Below the pieces are notes generated by a model. That model worked only from the letters and a program-made list of their open reading frames with translations, made no database searches and was not told the DNA's origin. This document shows positions 1-8,234 of a DNA stretch of 47,980 bases, one piece after another (position 1 is the first letter of the stretch; each line of letters begins with the position of its first letter). Position numbers and translations under genes: made by a program. Origin of the DNA: CAYLRY01 sp964386535. Lineage in GTDB: Bacteria; Chloroflexota; Dehalococcoidia; Dehalococcoidales; UBA3254. Location: the NCBI GenBank assembly GCA_964386535.1, contig CAYLRY010000021.1, positions 1 to 47,980 of the forward strand, read 5' to 3'.

Positions 1-78
1 TAAAAAAATACAAACTTACAATTGACTGACAAAATTTTGGCTTCACTTAAAGTTTTATAAACGACCACCGGTTGCAGG

Positions 79-903
79 CTAGCCTATTGAGAATATCCAG
101 TCAAAAACACCCAGCATATCCAGTGAGATGTAAAATAGTAAAGCGACGAAAATATAGTTCAAACGGCGACCAGGTACCTTTTGTGAAATAACTGCTCCTA
201 CCGGCGCCAGCCCGATGCTGGTAACAGCCAGAGCAAGCCAGGCCGGCCAGTAGATATAACCCAGGGTATAGTCCGGCAGGTCAGTTGCGTTAAGCCCTCC
301 CACCACGTAGCCGATAATGCCACCGGTGGCGGTAAACAGCATCATTCCCAGGGAGGTCCCTACTGCCTGCCGCATGGTCAATCTTAAGACCAGCACCAGA
401 ACAGGCACTACCATGATCCCGCCGCCAATACCCATTATTCCCGTAATCATGCCCAGCGGCAAAGCCAGACTCATCCACAACCAGAAGTTATTACGGATAG
501 GACGTTTATTATCAGAAATCCTGGTCGTTAACATACGTACAGCTATGATTAGGGTCAGGATGCCAAAGCCTATTTTTAAGGCTGATCCCGGCAAATGGGT
601 GGCAATTAAAGCCCCCAGGAAACTGCCTATAGCCGTGAAAAAACCCATGGTAATGGCAATCCTCCAGAGGATGGAACCCCGTTTATGGTGCTGCCAGACC
701 CCACTGGCAGCGGTCGGCAGGACCACAGCCAGAGAGGTGGCGAAAGCAATCTTGATGGCTATATCATTACTCATTCCGCTGGAGGAATAAATCCAGTATT
801 GGACCGGGGTCATGATAACACCACCGCCGATGCCCAGGAGCCCGCTGATGAATCCGATCCCTGCGCCGGTAGCCAGGAAAATGATAATTTGAATTATGGA
901 CAT
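79..903 (-). CDS. TauE/SafE family sulfite exporter-like permease
   Basis: Predicted integral membrane protein of 274 aa, the usual length for the TauE/SafE (DUF81) family. It is almost entirely hydrophobic, with about eight membrane segments. The family's internal duplication is visible as two glycine-rich repeats, GLLGIGGGVIMTPV near residue 22 and GIMGIGGGIMVVPV near residue 155. Known members export sulfite, sulfoacetate or other organic anions. The substrate here is unknown. It follows the thiamine-binding protein gene on the same strand after about 15 bases and has only a weak ribosome site, so it is probably translated from a shared transcript. Confidence 0.88.
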   Translation of the reverse strand: MSIIQIIIFLATGAGIGFISGLLGIGGGVIMTPVQYWIYSSSGMSNDIAIKIAFATSLAVVLPTAASGVWQHHKRGSILWRIAITMGFFTAIGSFLGALIATHLPGSALKIGFGILTLIIAVRMLTTRISDNKRPIRNNFWLWMSLALPLGMITGIMGIGGGIMVVPVLVLVLRLTMRQAVGTSLGMMLFTATGGIIGYVVGGLNATDLPDYTLGYIYWPAWLALAVTSIGLAPVGAVISQKVPGRRLNYIFVALLFYISLDMLGVFDWIFSIG

Positions 904-918
904 AGGACTTTTTTTAAG

Positions 919-1227
919 CTATTTCTTTTTGCTCAGTTCCTGCCTTAATGAGTCCACTTTGCTGTGTAAAGTCACAGGCTTGTCCTGACGGTCGTCTATT
1001 TTAAGGGTGGTATAGATCCGCCGGGCGCCGGCTTTCCGTACCGCATCGTGCATTTTTTGAGCTATTGACAGCAAACGGTCCACTTCGCCGGAAATGATGG
1101 TCCCCATGCTGCTCAGCTCATATTCAATATCAGGTTCGCCTTCCAGCACCCTGACAGCTTCAGCCACATATCCGGAGACCGAAGTACCTTCACCGATAGG
1201 CACCACGCTAATTTCCATTAAAGCCAT
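919..1227 (-). CDS. MTH1187 family thiamine-binding protein
   Basis: Small cytosolic protein of 102 aa in the MTH1187/YkoF-like family (DUF77), which forms ferredoxin-like folds that bind thiamine or its pyrimidine. Typical features are the N-terminal EISVVPIGEGTSVSGYVAEA segment and the central YELSSMGTIISGEVDRLL segment. The exact start is uncertain. The first ATG lies only two bases after GGAGAG, while Met4 has a more normal spacing, so the protein may begin at MEISVVP. It lies between proS and the TauE-like gene. The function in thiamine salvage is inferred from the family. Confidence 0.85.
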   Translation of the reverse strand: MALMEISVVPIGEGTSVSGYVAEAVRVLEGEPDIEYELSSMGTIISGEVDRLLSIAQKMHDAVRKAGARRIYTTLKIDDRQDKPVTLHSKVDSLRQELSKKK

Positions 1228-1255
1228 CTCTCCACTTCCATATATGAAAATTTGT

Positions 1256-1313
1256 CAGCCATCAGCGTTTTATATTCAGAGGGTAAAGAGAAGGTCCTGA
1301 TAGCTGATGGCTG
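1256..1313. repeat. Inverted repeat between proS and the thiamine-binding gene
   Basis: CAGCCATCAGC at 1256-1266 is perfectly complementary to GCTGATGGCTG at 1303-1313, giving an 11-bp stem around a 36-base loop. There is no U-tract next to the stem on the minus strand, so it does not look like a standard terminator. A related fragment, TCCTGATAGCTG, occurs inside the loop/arm here and again near 17055. This suggests a scattered small palindromic repeat. Confidence 0.5.
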
Positions 1314-1324
1314 TTCCTGGAACG

Positions 1325-2797
1325 CTAAATTTTGCCTGCCTTGCTAATCAACTCCTTAAGGTAGGCTGCGATGCCTGCCAGGGGCATGACCTGGGCTTTT
1401 TTATCAGTACGCCGCTTGAACTCCACATTGCCGCCTTCCAGAGTGCGGGGGCTGATGGTGACCCGGAAGGGAATGCCGATCAGGTCAGCATCATTAAACT
1501 TAACACCGGCAGACTCTAGCCGGTCATCGAAGAGCACTTCCAGCCCAGCTTCTTCCATTTCCCGGTATAATTTATCGGCTGCTTCTGCTACCTTTGGGTT
1601 TTCCAAAAATAGCCCGGTGAAATGCACCTGGTAGGGAGCGATTGAAAGGGGCCAGATNNNNNNNNNNNNNNNNNNNNNNNNNNNNNNNNNNNNNNNNNNN
1701 NNNNNNNNNNNNNNNNNNNNNNNNNNNNNNNNNNNNNNNNNNNNNNNNNNNNNNNNNACGGTGTCATCGGCAATGACTTTAACCCGGCCATCCAGACCCA
1801 CAGGAGAAACAAAGCCAGCTACCAGTCCAGCCCCGGCCACTTCGTCTTCCATAGCCAGGCGCAGGTCAGTGCAGTGAAGCACTTTTTTTAACTTTATTTC
1901 ATTGATCTCAAGGTCGCCCCGGATAACCGCCATCACCAGCATATTATCCGCTGAATAGAGTACCACCTTCAGGGTATGATTGGGGTTGACTTTAAGGAAT
2001 TTGGAAAGGTCCTCTATGGAGGTAATGCCTGGTGTGCTGACCTCTTCCATTGGCAGGGGTTTTTCGGTCTCAAGTTGTGTTTTTCGGCTGACTGCTTTTT
2101 CAACATTAGCTGCGCATTTACACGATTGGCAGAAAATAATCTCATCTTCGCCGCTTTCGGCTACCAGCATGAATTCATAGGAGTCCTTGCCGCCGATAGC
2201 GCCGCTGTCCGCTTCAACCAGGATGAAAGGCAAACCGCAGCGGGTGAAGATGTTGCTGTAAGCCTGGCGCATCTTGTTGTAGCTGATATCCAGACCTTTT
2301 TCGTCTGTATCAAAACTATAAAGATCGTGCATATCAAACTCACGAACACGTAACAGGCCGCCCCGGGGACGCGGCTCGTCCCGGAGCTTGGTCTGGATCT
2401 GATACAGCATTAAAGGCAGGTCCCGGTAGCTCTGAACGTTATGGCTCACCAGGTCCGTGATGATCTCCTCATGGGTGGGACCCAGGATCATCTCATGTCC
2501 GCGGCGGTCCTTCAGACGGAATAAAACGTCCACGGTAGAGGCGCGGCCGGACTTCTGCCAGATTTCCACCGGATGCAGCACAGGCATAATCACTTCCTGG
2601 CCGCCGGCCTTGTTAGACTCATCCCTGATAATATCTTTAACCTTGGTGAGCACCCGCTGGCCCAGCGGCAGGTAAGAATAGATGCCGGCAGTAAGCTGGC
2701 TGATCATCCCGGCCCTCACTAGGTACTGGTGGCTTATGGTATCCGCATCCGAGGGCACCTCCCTCAAAGTTTTTCCGAATAGTCTTGATACGCGCAT
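1325..2797 (-). CDS. proS: Proline--tRNA ligase, interrupted by a scaffold gap
   Basis: Class II aminoacyl-tRNA synthetase that charges tRNA-Pro in the cytosol. The N-terminal catalytic part is clear: the TAGIYSYLPLG segment, motif 2 around TKLRDEPRPRGGLLRVREF, then the editing (INS) domain with FCQSCKCAANVEKAV. After the gap come IWPLSIAPYQVHF and a C-terminal anticodon-binding domain (FDDRLESAGVKFNDADLIG). The frame spans 490 codons, including 100 unknown bases. Bacterial-type ProRS is usually about 570 aa, and motif 3 (GIGVTR-like) should lie inside the gap, so roughly 75-80 residues beyond the placeholder are probably missing. The stretch is an assembly defect and does not show a real gene break. 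Confidence 0.93.
   Translation of the reverse strand: MRVSRLFGKTLREVPSDADTISHQYLVRAGMISQLTAGIYSYLPLGQRVLTKVKDIIRDESNKAGGQEVIMPVLHPVEIWQKSGRASTVDVLFRLKDRRGHEMILGPTHEEIITDLVSHNVQSYRDLPLMLYQIQTKLRDEPRPRGGLLRVREFDMHDLYSFDTDEKGLDISYNKMRQAYSNIFTRCGLPFILVEADSGAIGGKDSYEFMLVAESGEDEIIFCQSCKCAANVEKAVSRKTQLETEKPLPMEEVSTPGITSIEDLSKFLKVNPNHTLKVVLYSADNMLVMAVIRGDLEINEIKLKKVLHCTDLRLAMEDEVAGAGLVAGFVSPVGLDGRVKVIADDTXXXXXXXXXXXXXXXXXXXXXXXXXXXXXXXXXXIWPLSIAPYQVHFTGLFLENPKVAEAADKLYREMEEAGLEVLFDDRLESAGVKFNDADLIGIPFRVTISPRTLEGGNVEFKRRTDKKAQVMPLAGIAAYLKELISKAGKI
1658..1757. other. Scaffold gap of exactly 100 N inside proS
   Basis: One hundred consecutive unknown bases, the standard placeholder for a gap of unknown size. 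Comparing the flanking protein with bacterial-type ProRS suggests that the real gap holds about 330 bases. The two flanks read in the same frame across the placeholder, but this is uninformative because it happens by chance one time in three. Confidence 0.97.
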
Positions 2798-2823
2798 TTT
2801 TTCTCCTGTGATATATTGTCTTA

Positions 2824-3689
2824 TTAAATATATAATTCTTTGATGAAGCTTTCTTTATCTAGGCCAATTCCGATTTGTTTAATCGTATATGATATATTAT
2901 TAAAATTTACTCCAATAAGCCATGACTCGTTATTGAATTCATGCTTAATAGAGGAATGTTCAAATTGATTATGGCAATTTCCGCAGACTACAAGCAAGTT
3001 TTTGGATGGTGTCCTTTTGAAGGATCAAGGTGATGGATTTCAAAATATGGTTTTTGCTCTTTATTTAAGAACCAGAAATCACAAACCTGGCAATGTCCGC
3101 CATAAATTCCTTCTAACAAAGCTCTTATATGAGGAGGCACTTTTTCCCTGGCTCTACCTGGATTCTTTTTGATGTAGTGTCTGCTGATAAGTCGCATGGA
3201 ATCAGTTAACCGTATAAGTTCGCCAATCGCCACCTTATTCTTAGCTATCTGTGTCCACTTCGTTAAAGCAGCTATTTTCTCTTCAGCCTCCTGCTCAGTG
3301 TCAGAAATATCTAAATCTTTTTCCAATTCCTGTGTTTTGTCAACGAAAATCGGTTCAGGAATAATCCTGTAAATATTATTCTTTGGGTCAATAAATTGAA
3401 TTACTATTTCATTTCCAGCTTTAATATCATTTTTATAGAACCACTCTTTTAACCCACCGATTCTACATTCACGAGTGCTGCTGGTGTAGGTTGAATATTT
3501 TTTTACTTCTGAAGTTAGTGAGTCGTTAAGATAGACTTCAATAGACTCATTTTCAGGGGGGAATTTATCAGCTAAACTGACAGGAATAGCGATCAAGCCT
3601 TTATTAATTCTACTTTGAGTAATCTTAATAGTAGCATAGCTATAATTGATCGCGCTTTTGGTTCGGAAAACATTGTCTGATTCCGACAT
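2824..3689 (-). pseudogene. HNH endonuclease with possible B3-like N-terminal domain, frameshifted
   Basis: The uninterrupted frame (2988-3689) encodes 233 aa and stops just after FEIHHLDPSKGHHPK. Adding one A to the A5 run (T-run at 2999-3003) restores NLLVVCGNCHNQFEHSS and extends the product to about 288 aa, ending at 2824. The repaired protein has a full zinc-bound HNH fold: CQVC, the HH pair, the Asn of KNLLVV, and CGNCH. The N-terminal 110 residues (KITQSRINKGLIAIP and GLKEWFYKNDIKAGNEI) resemble the B3-like DNA-binding domains of some restriction enzymes, which is an inference. A good ribosome site (AAAAGGAA) precedes the start. It ends 26 bases before proS. The break may be a homopolymer sequencing error. 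The region is AT-rich compared with its neighbours. Confidence 0.75.
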
Positions 3690-3711
3690 AATGATATTCC
3701 TTTTATTGATA

Positions 3712-4008
3712 TTATTCTTTTTTTATTTTATGTCGGTCGCTTTTTACACCTTCATATTTCCTGTGTTCTGTAAAACCGAAATCAATTCCAGTGCCTACAA
3801 CAGTTTCACATTCTGGGCATAAAACAGGTTGATCCCAATCTGTTTCTAAACTATGTCTTGCTGAGCACTCCCAATAATATCCATTATCTGTCCATTCCTC
3901 AGTCATCATAGCTGTATACCAAATCCTATAAAGTATTGCTTTACACTTAGCGCATCGTTTATTACCTTCCTGATCAATGTAAAAATTTTTTAATATTTTA
4001 TCTTCCAA
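3712..4008 (-). CDS. Hypothetical zinc-ribbon-like protein
   Basis: Unrecognised small protein with paired cysteines CAKCKAI and CPECET, plus a lone Cys in WECSARH, suggesting a zinc ribbon. The frame is open upstream to a TTG at 4062 that overlaps ispG. However, a TTG at 4008 sits six bases after a perfect AAAGGAG, so I prefer that start (98 aa, LEDKILKNF onward). It is tightly followed by the HNH gene, and both are AT-rich. The two probably arrived together between ispG and proS. A partner role, such as DNA binding or protection from the nuclease, is only a guess. Confidence 0.6.
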   Translation of the reverse strand: MEDKILKNFYIDQEGNKRCAKCKAILYRIWYTAMMTEEWTDNGYYWECSARHSLETDWDQPVLCPECETVVGTGIDFGFTEHRKYEGVKSDRHKIKKE

Positions 4009-4048
4009 ATATTTCTCCTTTGTTACATTTATTTTTCTCCTTATGTTA

Positions 4049-5098
4049 CTAACACTTTTCAATCTCTTTCATTAGCTCGCTGACGATGTCCTTTTCGTCC
4101 ACCGTGCGCAGTTGCTCGCCTTTTTTGAAGATGACGCCCTTACCTTTGCCGCAGGCCACGCCGATATCCGCGTCTCTGGCTTCACCGGGACCGTTGACCA
4201 CGCAGCCCATGACGGCCACCTTGAGGGGTTTTTTGATCCCGGCTAGCCCCTGCTCTACGGCTCCGGCTATGGCAAAGATGTCCACCTCAGTCCTGCCGCA
4301 GGTGGGGCAACTGACCAGTTTGGGGCCTCTATCACGCAGGTCAAGGCTCTTGAGTATTTCCCAGGCGGTGAAAACCTCCTCTTTGGGATCGGCAGTAAGG
4401 GAGACACGGAGTGTATCGCCAAGCCCCTCGTAAAGCAAGATACCTGCGCCTACCGAGCTGCGGACCATACCGCTGCGGGCAGTCCCGGACTCGGTGATGC
4501 CGATATGCAGAGGATAAGGTATTTTACCGGCAATCTCCCGGTAGGCCTGCACGGTAGTGAGTACATCAAAAGCTTTCAGAGAGACCTTGATCAAATCGAA
4601 GTCCAGGTTTTCCAGTATGCGAATATGGCGTATGGCTGCCTCAGCCATTTTCTGCGGCAGTGTTAAAGCAGGATCCAAATCCTGGGGCAGGCTGCCGAAA
4701 TTAACGCCAATACGGATAGGTGTCCGGCGTTCTCTGGCTGCTTTAACTACCGCGGTCACTTTTTCAGGATCGCTGATATTGCCAGGGTTCAGGCGCAGGC
4801 CGTCTGCGCCTGACTCCAGTGAAGCCAGAGCTAACCGGTGGTCGAAATGGATGTCAGCGATCAGAGGGATATGGATGCCTTTTTTGATTTCCCTTATGGC
4901 CAGCGCCGCTTCCATATCAGGCACTGCTACCCTGATAATCTCGCAGCCGTAGTCCTCCAGCTCCCGTATCTGCGCCACGGTGGCCCCGGCATTCCGGGTA
5001 TCCGTCTTGGTCATGGACTGCACCACCACCGGCGCTCCTCCGCCGATAGCAACGCCTCCAATAGAAATCGTTTTAGATAAACGCCGTCCCTTGATCAT
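4049..5098 (-). CDS. ispG: 4-hydroxy-3-methylbut-2-en-1-yl diphosphate synthase (flavodoxin/ferredoxin)
   Basis: Penultimate enzyme of the MEP isoprenoid pathway. It reductively converts methylerythritol cyclodiphosphate to HMBPP with a [4Fe-4S] cluster. The 349-aa length matches the short bacterial form: a TIM barrel in residues 1-250 and a ferredoxin-reductase-like C-terminal domain. The cluster ligands are Cys264 and Cys267 (SCPTCGR) and Cys299, with Glu306 in GCVVNGPGEA. The N terminus has GGAPVVVQSMTKTDTRN, which is diagnostic. Adjacent to proS in many related bacteria, here separated from it by two AT-rich genes. Confidence 0.97.
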   Translation of the reverse strand: MIKGRRLSKTISIGGVAIGGGAPVVVQSMTKTDTRNAGATVAQIRELEDYGCEIIRVAVPDMEAALAIREIKKGIHIPLIADIHFDHRLALASLESGADGLRLNPGNISDPEKVTAVVKAARERRTPIRIGVNFGSLPQDLDPALTLPQKMAEAAIRHIRILENLDFDLIKVSLKAFDVLTTVQAYREIAGKIPYPLHIGITESGTARSGMVRSSVGAGILLYEGLGDTLRVSLTADPKEEVFTAWEILKSLDLRDRGPKLVSCPTCGRTEVDIFAIAGAVEQGLAGIKKPLKVAVMGCVVNGPGEARDADIGVACGKGKGVIFKKGEQLRTVDEKDIVSELMKEIEKC

Positions 5099-5250
5099 TA
5101 TGTTTCAATAATAAAATGCAGGGGATGGATATGCAAGTTTATGAGGCAGAAGCCAAGGGACCAAACGATGGACATACCTGAAATCGCGGGCCGGTAAAGT
5201 CCCAAGGCGGCGGCTTTCAGCCGGAACGGAGCTCCATACCATGAAGCGGG

Positions 5251-5859
5251 CTACCGCTGTCTGGCCATTTTAAAGTTATCGGAGGTGCGGCAGTAGTAAT
5301 CGCTACCAACGTTTCCCATCGCCCCATGTTGCCGTATGGTAATCCGGTTTTCGGCGTAGATCTCGTCTTTCAGATGCATCCTCACCACTTCGCCGATAAC
5401 GAAATTGGTCAGGCGGCTGGAGGTACCAAACTCCAGTACCTGCGTCAGTTTACATTCCAGGCTGATGGGACATTCGGCCACCATAGGGGCTTTAACCATG
5501 TCCGCCTTAATGGGTGTAAGTCCGGATTCTTTAAACTCATCCACCCCGGGTGGCGAGTTGCGGGAGGCGATGTTCATCTTTTCCATAAGGCTTTCCTCTA
5601 CCAGCCCGGCCACAAATTCCTTCGTTTCTTCAATATAGCGTAGGGTATCTTTTTTGGAGCCGTTATGTCTCCTTAATACTGAAATCCCCATTAAAAGCGG
5701 CTTGTAGCACACTGTGGTCACCAGTGAATAAGGCGCCACATTATGCAGACCTTCAGCGCTGATGGTTGAAACCAGGAAAATCGGCCGGGGAATCACTATG
5801 CTGCCGGCCAGGCGGCGGATTTCTTCCAGGTCCAGGGACGGGGGGTCAAACTTAATCAT
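5251..5859 (-). CDS. Flavin reductase family protein (FMN-binding split barrel)
   Basis: 202-aa cytosolic protein of the flavin reductase-like/flavoredoxin family, which binds FMN in a split beta-barrel and often passes electrons to oxygenases, flavodiiron proteins or other partners. Visible signatures are NVAPYSLVTTVCYKPLLMGIS, which lines the FMN site, then DTLRYIEETKEFVAGLV, and the LECKLTQVLEFG segment followed by NFVIGEVVRMHL. The start is supported by GAGGAGG eight bases upstream. About 150 bases separate it from ispG, so it may have its own promoter. No partner is evident from the neighbours. Confidence 0.87.
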   Translation of the reverse strand: MIKFDPPSLDLEEIRRLAGSIVIPRPIFLVSTISAEGLHNVAPYSLVTTVCYKPLLMGISVLRRHNGSKKDTLRYIEETKEFVAGLVEESLMEKMNIASRNSPPGVDEFKESGLTPIKADMVKAPMVAECPISLECKLTQVLEFGTSSRLTNFVIGEVVRMHLKDEIYAENRITIRQHGAMGNVGSDYYCRTSDNFKMARQR

Positions 5860-5898
5860 TGAATTCCTCCTCTAAAAAGCAGCGGCACAGGTCCGGAG

Positions 5899-6483
5899 CT
5901 ATTTTTTAATCTCAATCCAGGTGCCGTTCTCCTCGCTTAGTTTATAGCTTACAATACCGGCTGTTGACAATAGTTTTTTAAAAATCTCAATTGAATTTTC
6001 ATCATCCCAGTTGGGGTGCTGCTCATGGTGCCGGGGCCTGGCCCAGCGTACAAACTCTTCCGCCTGATCTCTGGGCATCAAACGGCTGACTCCACCGCCG
6101 ATATAAGCCATACCGCCTGGTTTAAGCACTCGGTAAACCTCACTCAACCCTTTAACCCTATCTTTCCAGAAAAAGATGGAGCCGCGGCTGACAACCAGGT
6201 CGAAATAACAGTCGATGAAAGGCAGGTCCTCAACCGGCGCTCTGATAATACATGTCCGGCTGGCCAGACCTGAGTCGCGACTGTTTGTCTCGGCTTTAAG
6301 GAGCCCTTCTGCATCGACATCCAGCAGATATGCCTGAAGTGAGCTCCGTTTGCCTAATTCCAGTCCCAGCATCCCTACTCCGGTACCGATATCCAGACAT
6401 CTGCCCTCGGTGATATGGTAGTCTTCGATAATCTGCTGGGCCAGGTATTTATATATCTCCTTTGCTAAAGCGAATTTAACCAT
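5899..6483 (-). CDS. Class I SAM-dependent methyltransferase
   Basis: 194-aa soluble methyltransferase. The SAM-binding motif I is CLDIGTGVGMLGLELG around residue 30, followed by the acidic loop YLLDVDAEG. The post-motif segments VEDLPFIDCYFDLVVSRG and VYRVLKPGGMAYIGGG are typical of the Methyltransf_11/25 group. The substrate cannot be told from sequence. It lies 39 bases upstream of the flavin reductase gene on the same strand and is probably co-transcribed with it. Confidence 0.88.
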   Translation of the reverse strand: MVKFALAKEIYKYLAQQIIEDYHITEGRCLDIGTGVGMLGLELGKRSSLQAYLLDVDAEGLLKAETNSRDSGLASRTCIIRAPVEDLPFIDCYFDLVVSRGSIFFWKDRVKGLSEVYRVLKPGGMAYIGGGVSRLMPRDQAEEFVRWARPRHHEQHPNWDDENSIEIFKKLLSTAGIVSYKLSEENGTWIEIKK

Positions 6484-6627
6484 ATTTTGCTTTCTCCAAT
6501 TAGAATGGCTCTATGCAACTTATTTTATACGGACGCAATTATTCTAGGAGGAAGATTCCTCTTATCTCCCCTTGCCAAAGGGAGAAAGCTGCAAATGATG
6601 TCTTACGATTTTTTAAGTTTGTACTAA

Positions 6628-7011
6628 TTACTGTTTACCGGGATGATAAGCCACGGCGCCGATCATAACCAGCATGTCCGGATGAGGAAGAACCGTGCAT
6701 ATGACAGTTCTGGCCGGCAGCCCACCGGGAAACAAACGTCTGATAGGTTCGTTCAGGCCGTCCTGGTCTTCCTGTCTGGTGATTAAAATATTCAGGGTAA
6801 CGACATCACTCAGCGAGGCCCTGGCTGTTTTCAATACATTTTCCACGCCCATCAGACAACGCTCCGTCTGTCCAGCCACCGTAGTCACTTTTTCATTGGT
6901 CTGATGGTTCATTCTGCCGCCCTGCGGCGAAACGAAAATAAAATCACCGGCCTTAACGGCAGCCGAATAAGGACGGACAGGTCCTGAGGGGGCATTGATA
7001 AATTCCAGCAT
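6628..7011 (-). CDS. RidA/YjgF family protein (second of a tandem pair)
   Basis: Product of 127 aa starting at MLEFINAPSG. This ATG follows GGAGGG by six bases and lies one base after the stop of the upstream RidA gene, so the longer open frame from 7053 is not used. RidA proteins hydrolyse reactive enamine/imine intermediates. The family core is visible: FVSPQGGRMN, the central NVLKTARASLSDVV, and the arginine in ARTVICTVLPHPD. The usual acidic residue of the last strand is replaced (LVMIGAVAYHP), which points to an Rid subfamily rather than canonical RidA. Downstream at 6565-6585 is a small hairpin. Confidence 0.88.
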   Translation of the reverse strand: MLEFINAPSGPVRPYSAAVKAGDFIFVSPQGGRMNHQTNEKVTTVAGQTERCLMGVENVLKTARASLSDVVTLNILITRQEDQDGLNEPIRRLFPGGLPARTVICTVLPHPDMLVMIGAVAYHPGKQ

Positions 7012-7012
7012 C

Positions 7013-7426
7013 TTACCCTCCTTTCTCCACCGGATGATAAGCCACGCAGTCAATCTGTATCAGCATTCCCGGCCTGACAAACTGGGTCACCACCGCAGAA
7101 CGGACCGGAGGGTCTTGGGGAAAATATGCGGCGTAGACCTGGTTCATTTTCTCAAAGTCGGAGCCGCTGTGGATAAAAACGTTGACCTGTACTACATCCT
7201 CCAGGAATGCTCCTCCGGCTTTCAGGGCGTGCTTGATCTTTTCCAGACACTGGCGCGTTTGGGCTTCGATGGTATCGTATTTTTCGCCTGTTTCCCGGTT
7301 CATTCCGCCGCCGTGGAACCCTGACACGAAGATAAAGTCGCCTGCCCTGATAGCACCTGAATAAGGCCGCAGCATGCCCGGCGGACCAGGCGGACTTCCG
7401 GACATTTTAATAATCTGCTTAGACAT
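7013..7426 (-). CDS. RidA/YjgF family protein (first of a tandem pair)
   Basis: 137-aa protein starting at MSKQIIKMSG, chosen because AAGGAG precedes it and because the longer frame from 7498 would overlap the ABC ATPase gene. It is a paralogue of the next gene: both share RPYSGAIRAGDFIFVS-like N termini, a GGGMN or GGRMN motif and PxR near the C terminus. The LIQIDCVAYHP strand lacks the catalytic-type Glu. It sits 25 bases after an importer ATPase, so it may be co-transcribed with the metal transporter. Any functional link is unproven. Confidence 0.88.
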   Translation of the reverse strand: MSKQIIKMSGSPPGPPGMLRPYSGAIRAGDFIFVSGFHGGGMNRETGEKYDTIEAQTRQCLEKIKHALKAGGAFLEDVVQVNVFIHSGSDFEKMNQVYAAYFPQDPPVRSAVVTQFVRPGMLIQIDCVAYHPVEKGG

Positions 7427-7451
7427 CTCATTACTCCTTGCTTCTGAGTAT

Positions 7452-8234
7452 TTATACCGCCCGGCAGAAGCGTATTTCTTCGCCGGTTTGCTCGTCACGG
7501 ATGGTATAGATCTTGACTCCTATCCCATATATCCTTTCCAGATTGGCTTCATTAACCACTTCGCCTGGATTTCCCTGGGCTACAAAACTGCCGTTGTGCA
7601 TCAGGGCAATCCGGCCGGAATAAGCTAACGCATGGTCGGGAAAATGAGAAGTCATAATTACGCCCAGGCCCTTTTTTGCCAGTTTTTTTACCAGCTTTAG
7701 AATCAGAGTTTGATTTCTAAAATCCAGGTGAGAAGTAGGTTCATCCAACAGGAGCATTTTGGGCTGCTGGGCCAGCGTCCGGGCAATCAACACCAGTTGC
7801 CGCTCACCTCCGCTGATTTCGGTATATTTTTTATCTTTTAGTTGGAGAACCCCCACCATCTCTATTGCCTCTTCCGCTATCCGGTAGTCGTTCTCAGAGG
7901 GTGTGGAAAAAATATTCAGGTGAGGGGCGCGGCCCATCAGTACCACATCCAGCACCGTATAAGCAAAGCCGGAAGAATGCTCCTGTGGTATATAGCCCAT
8001 GATGGAGGCAATCTGGTGCCTCTTTAATGAGTTCAGGCTTCTTCCGTCCAGCAAAATGGCTCCGGCTCTTAGTTTTAAGATGCCGGACAGGCATTTCAAG
8101 AGGGTGGTCTTGCCGCAGCCGTTAGGTCCCAGAATACACAGAATATCATTTTCCAGGGCTTGCAAATTGATATCTGTAAAGATGTTTTGCCCTTCCCTGT
8201 AGGCGAAAGCCGCATTTTTAACTTCCACACTCAT
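7452..8234 (-). CDS. ABC transporter ATPase, FecE/BtuD type
   Basis: 260-aa ATP-binding subunit of a type II importer for siderophores, cobalamin, haem or oxyanions. The Walker A motif GPNGCGKT is at residues 36-43. The signature ISGGERQ and Walker B LLLDEPTSHLD are near residues 140-165, followed by the switch histidine in MTSHFPD. The start ATG overlaps the stop of the permease gene by four bases (ATGA), so the two are translationally coupled. It is closely similar to the ATPase at 19453. Confidence 0.95.
   Translation of the reverse strand: MSVEVKNAAFAYREGQNIFTDINLQALENDILCILGPNGCGKTTLLKCLSGILKLRAGAILLDGRSLNSLKRHQIASIMGYIPQEHSSGFAYTVLDVVLMGRAPHLNIFSTPSENDYRIAEEAIEMVGVLQLKDKKYTEISGGERQLVLIARTLAQQPKMLLLDEPTSHLDFRNQTLILKLVKKLAKKGLGVIMTSHFPDHALAYSGRIALMHNGSFVAQGNPGEVVNEANLERIYGIGVKIYTIRDEQTGEEIRFCRAV

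Noticed and set aside
317..790. 157-codon open frame opposite the TauE-like gene
   Set aside because: It is antisense to a clear membrane protein, its composition is Pro/Ile/Arg-biased in the manner of an antisense frame, and no motif is visible.
1588..1812. Open frame running through the N gap in another frame
   Set aside because: It exists only because unknown bases contain no stop codon. proS occupies this region.
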